A stretch of DNA of 7,951 nucleotides from an uncultured Clostridia bacterium (lineage in GTDB: Bacteria > Bacillota > Clostridia > Oscillospirales > CAG-272). The stretch spans positions 1-7,951 of the forward strand of contig CALAXC010000111.1 of the NCBI GenBank assembly GCA_937894775.1, in the 5' to 3' direction. Every line of letters begins with the position of its first letter. Within the stretch, counting starts at the first letter, position 1. This document shows, piece after piece, positions 6,205-7,951 of the stretch. Under the pieces are notes generated by a model. It was not told the DNA's origin and made no database searches. It was given only the letters and a program-made list of their open reading frames with translations. Made by a program: the position numbers and the translations under genes.

Positions 6205-6218
6205 CATCCAAGAATATA

Positions 6219-7951
6219 TCAAATATCTTCTGCGTTTTCTTCTACATCAAACTGACTCTGATAAAGCTGATAATAGAAGCCCTCCTGCTTCATAAGTGCC
6301 TCGTGATCTCCGCTTTCGATCACATCGCCGTCTTTCATTACGAGAATCAAGTCGGCGTTGCGGATAGTGGAAAGACGGTGCGCGATGACAAAGCTTGTTC
6401 TTCCTTTCGTCAGCTCATCCATTGCTCTTTGAATGATGACCTCGGTTCTCGTATCCACGGAGGAGGTCGCTTCGTCAAGAATCAGCATGGGCGCGTCCTG
6501 AAGCATGGCACGAGCGATGGTTAGGAGCTGCTTCTGTCCTGCCGAGATGGTCGTTCCCTCGGTCAGCACCGTGTCAAGACCGTGCGGTAAGGAACGAATA
6601 AATTTATCAATTCCGCAGACCTTGGCAACTTGCATAATGTCCTCGTCGGTGATCTCGGTCATATTATAAGCAAGATTTTCACGAACCGTTCCCTCAAAGA
6701 GCCAAGTATCCTGAAGCACCATACCGAACATATCGTGAACGTCCTCGCGGCGAATATCGTGGATGGGCGTACCGTCAACTGTGATACTACCGCCGTTGAT
6801 CTCAAAGAAGCGCATCAAAAGATTGACCATTGTTGTTTTGCCCGCACCTGTGGGGCCGACGATGGCAACCTTTTGTCCGGGTGTCACCTTTGCCGAGAAA
6901 TCCTTGATAATGACCTTGTCGGGGTTTTCGGGGTAGGCAAAGCGAACATGATCGAATACAACAGCGCCCTTTGTTTCCTCGGTTTCGTGCTTTGGCTTTC
7001 CGCTTTCATCCTCTAATTCCTCGGCTTCCATGAAGTCAAAGATACGACCTGCGCCCGCGGTAGCAGTTTGAAGATTGGTCATACCTTGCGCGATCTGAGT
7101 CAAGGGGGCGGTAAAGAGACGAACATACAGAATAAAAGAGATAATGACACCGAACTTGATCGTTCCGTTTATGGCGAGAGCCGCACCGATGACACACACG
7201 GCAACGTAGGAAAGATTGCCGATGACGTTCATAAGCGGCTGCATCATACCTGACAGAAATTGGGATTTCCAGTTTGCGTCATACACGTCATGGTTGAGTT
7301 TGCCGAATCTGCCGAGTACCTTCTGTTCTGCACGGGAGATACGAACAACGTCATGTCCCGAATACATTTCCTCAACGTATCCATTCAGCGCGCCGAGGCT
7401 GACCTGACGCTGCTTGAAATATTTTTGCGAACGTCCCATAATGAGCATCAAGAGAACCATACCGACCATTGTGATCAAAACGGCGGTCAGCGCCAGATGC
7501 CATTCGGTGACGAACATCATAATCAGACACCCAATAAACTGCGTTGCAGCGCTGATCATCGTGGGAAGGCTGTTGGTCATTCCTTGCTGAAGCACCGATA
7601 CGTCGTTGGTAATACGGCTGAGAATGTCACCCGTAGAGGTCTCGCCAAACTGCTTTTGCGGTACTTTGTTGATCTTGACCGAAAGGTCATGGCGCATTCT
7701 GCGAGAGGCTTTCAAGGTAACTGTCGCCATAATATAGTGCTGAACAAAGTTTGCAAGAGCACCGATCAGATAGAAAACGATCAGCGTTATGCCTACTCTC
7801 GCAATAGCGGACATATCGATACCGCCTACAAGTCCGTCGGAAATGATATCGGTGATCTCTCCGACCTTATCCGGCGTGATGATCGTCATAACCGCTGCAA
7901 GCGCGGCGAGAAGCAACGCAAAAATAACGAGAGGCGCGTTGCCCATATATT
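6219..7951 (-). CDS. ABC exporter half-transporter (fused permease-ATPase), 5' end outside the window
   Basis: Half of a type IV (multidrug/lipid exporter fold) ABC transporter: a six-helix membrane domain fused to an ATPase, which pumps a substrate out using ATP. The frame stays open to the right edge (a TAT codon precedes the first visible ATG at 7946), so the gene is 5'-partial; compared with family members, a few tens of residues are probably missing. Numbering from that ATG: membrane domain about 1-310, linker 310-328, ATPase 329-575. Walker A is GPTGAGKTT at 364, the Q-loop Gln is 412, the signature ISAGQ is at 467, Walker B ends in LILDE at 488-492, and the H-loop His is 523. The Walker B glutamate and H-loop histidine are both present, so this is the catalytically competent half. 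In Clostridia such proteins usually pair with a second half encoded next door, here expected just beyond the right edge (inference; BmrCD/LmrCD-like). Substrate unknown. Confidence 0.93.
   Translation of the reverse strand, partial: YMGNAPLVIFALLLAALAAVMTIITPDKVGEITDIISDGLVGGIDMSAIARVGITLIVFYLIGALANFVQHYIMATVTLKASRRMRHDLSVKINKVPQKQFGETSTGDILSRITNDVSVLQQGMTNSLPTMISAATQFIGCLIMMFVTEWHLALTAVLITMVGMVLLMLIMGRSQKYFKQRQVSLGALNGYVEEMYSGHDVVRISRAEQKVLGRFGKLNHDVYDANWKSQFLSGMMQPLMNVIGNLSYVAVCVIGAALAINGTIKFGVIISFILYVRLFTAPLTQIAQGMTNLQTATAGAGRIFDFMEAEELEDESGKPKHETEETKGAVVFDHVRFAYPENPDKVIIKDFSAKVTPGQKVAIVGPTGAGKTTMVNLLMRFFEINGGSITVDGTPIHDIRREDVHDMFGMVLQDTWLFEGTVRENLAYNMTEITDEDIMQVAKVCGIDKFIRSLPHGLDTVLTEGTTISAGQKQLLTIARAMLQDAPMLILDEATSSVDTRTEVIIQRAMDELTKGRTSFVIAHRLSTIRNADLILVMKDGDVIESGDHEALMKQEGFYYQLYQSQFDVEENAEDI

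Noticed and set aside
6219..7951. Signature ISAGQ in place of LSGGQ as evidence of a degenerate ATPase site
   Set aside because: SAGQ-type signatures are common in this exporter family, and the Walker B glutamate, Q-loop and H-loop histidine are all intact.
1..7951. CRISPR arrays, tRNA or rRNA genes, insertion sequences and phage genes
   Set aside because: No regularly spaced repeats of the right size, no transposase or integrase motifs and no structural RNA signatures were seen; the window is nearly all coding for ordinary chromosomal families.

Overview
The window looks like chromosomal DNA of a Gram-positive anaerobe of the Bacillota, most likely class Clostridia (gut or rumen type). The evidence is moderate GC, strong AAGGAG-type ribosome binding sites, occasional TTG starts, and a set of families common together in Clostridia: a stand-alone alarmone synthetase, a NifX-family protein with a His/Cys-rich tail, MacB/FtsX-type ABC modules, heterodimeric ABC exporters and a YugP-like zinc peptidase. 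The genus cannot be fixed from this sequence. Every gene I can support lies on the minus strand, so transcription runs from high to low coordinates. Almost every base is coding; the only real intergenic gap is 3311-3434.

Unit 1 (7951 down to 3393) is a tightly packed run of five genes ending in a clear Rho-independent terminator. It holds an ABC exporter half-transporter whose 5' end lies outside the window, a membrane-anchored alpha/beta hydrolase, a cysteine-rich multi-span membrane protein of unknown function, a small NifX/NifB-type cofactor-binding protein with a tail of four tandem H-x-C pentads, and a single-domain (p)ppGpp synthetase with a TTG start. The gaps are -4, 11, 18 and 26 nt, and several stop codons overlap the next start or its Shine-Dalgarno site, so translation is probably coupled along much of the unit.

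Unit 2 (3310 down to 1) follows the terminator. It holds an ABC ATPase of the LolD/MacB type, its partner FtsX-like permease (about eight membrane spans in two repeats), and the first 45 codons of a YugP-like membrane zinc metallopeptidase that runs off the left edge. The gap before the ATPase contains an 11-nt imperfect direct repeat that may carry regulation.

How they may work together: unit 2 reads as a classical ABC permease pair for peptide, antibiotic or lipid handling, followed by a membrane protease. Unit 1 combines export, a hydrolase, a cysteine-rich membrane protein, a metal- or cluster-binding protein and an alarmone synthetase. The most open question is what the cysteine-rich membrane protein does and whether it works with the NifX-type protein beside it. 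Nothing here is a mobile element, CRISPR array, tRNA or rRNA.
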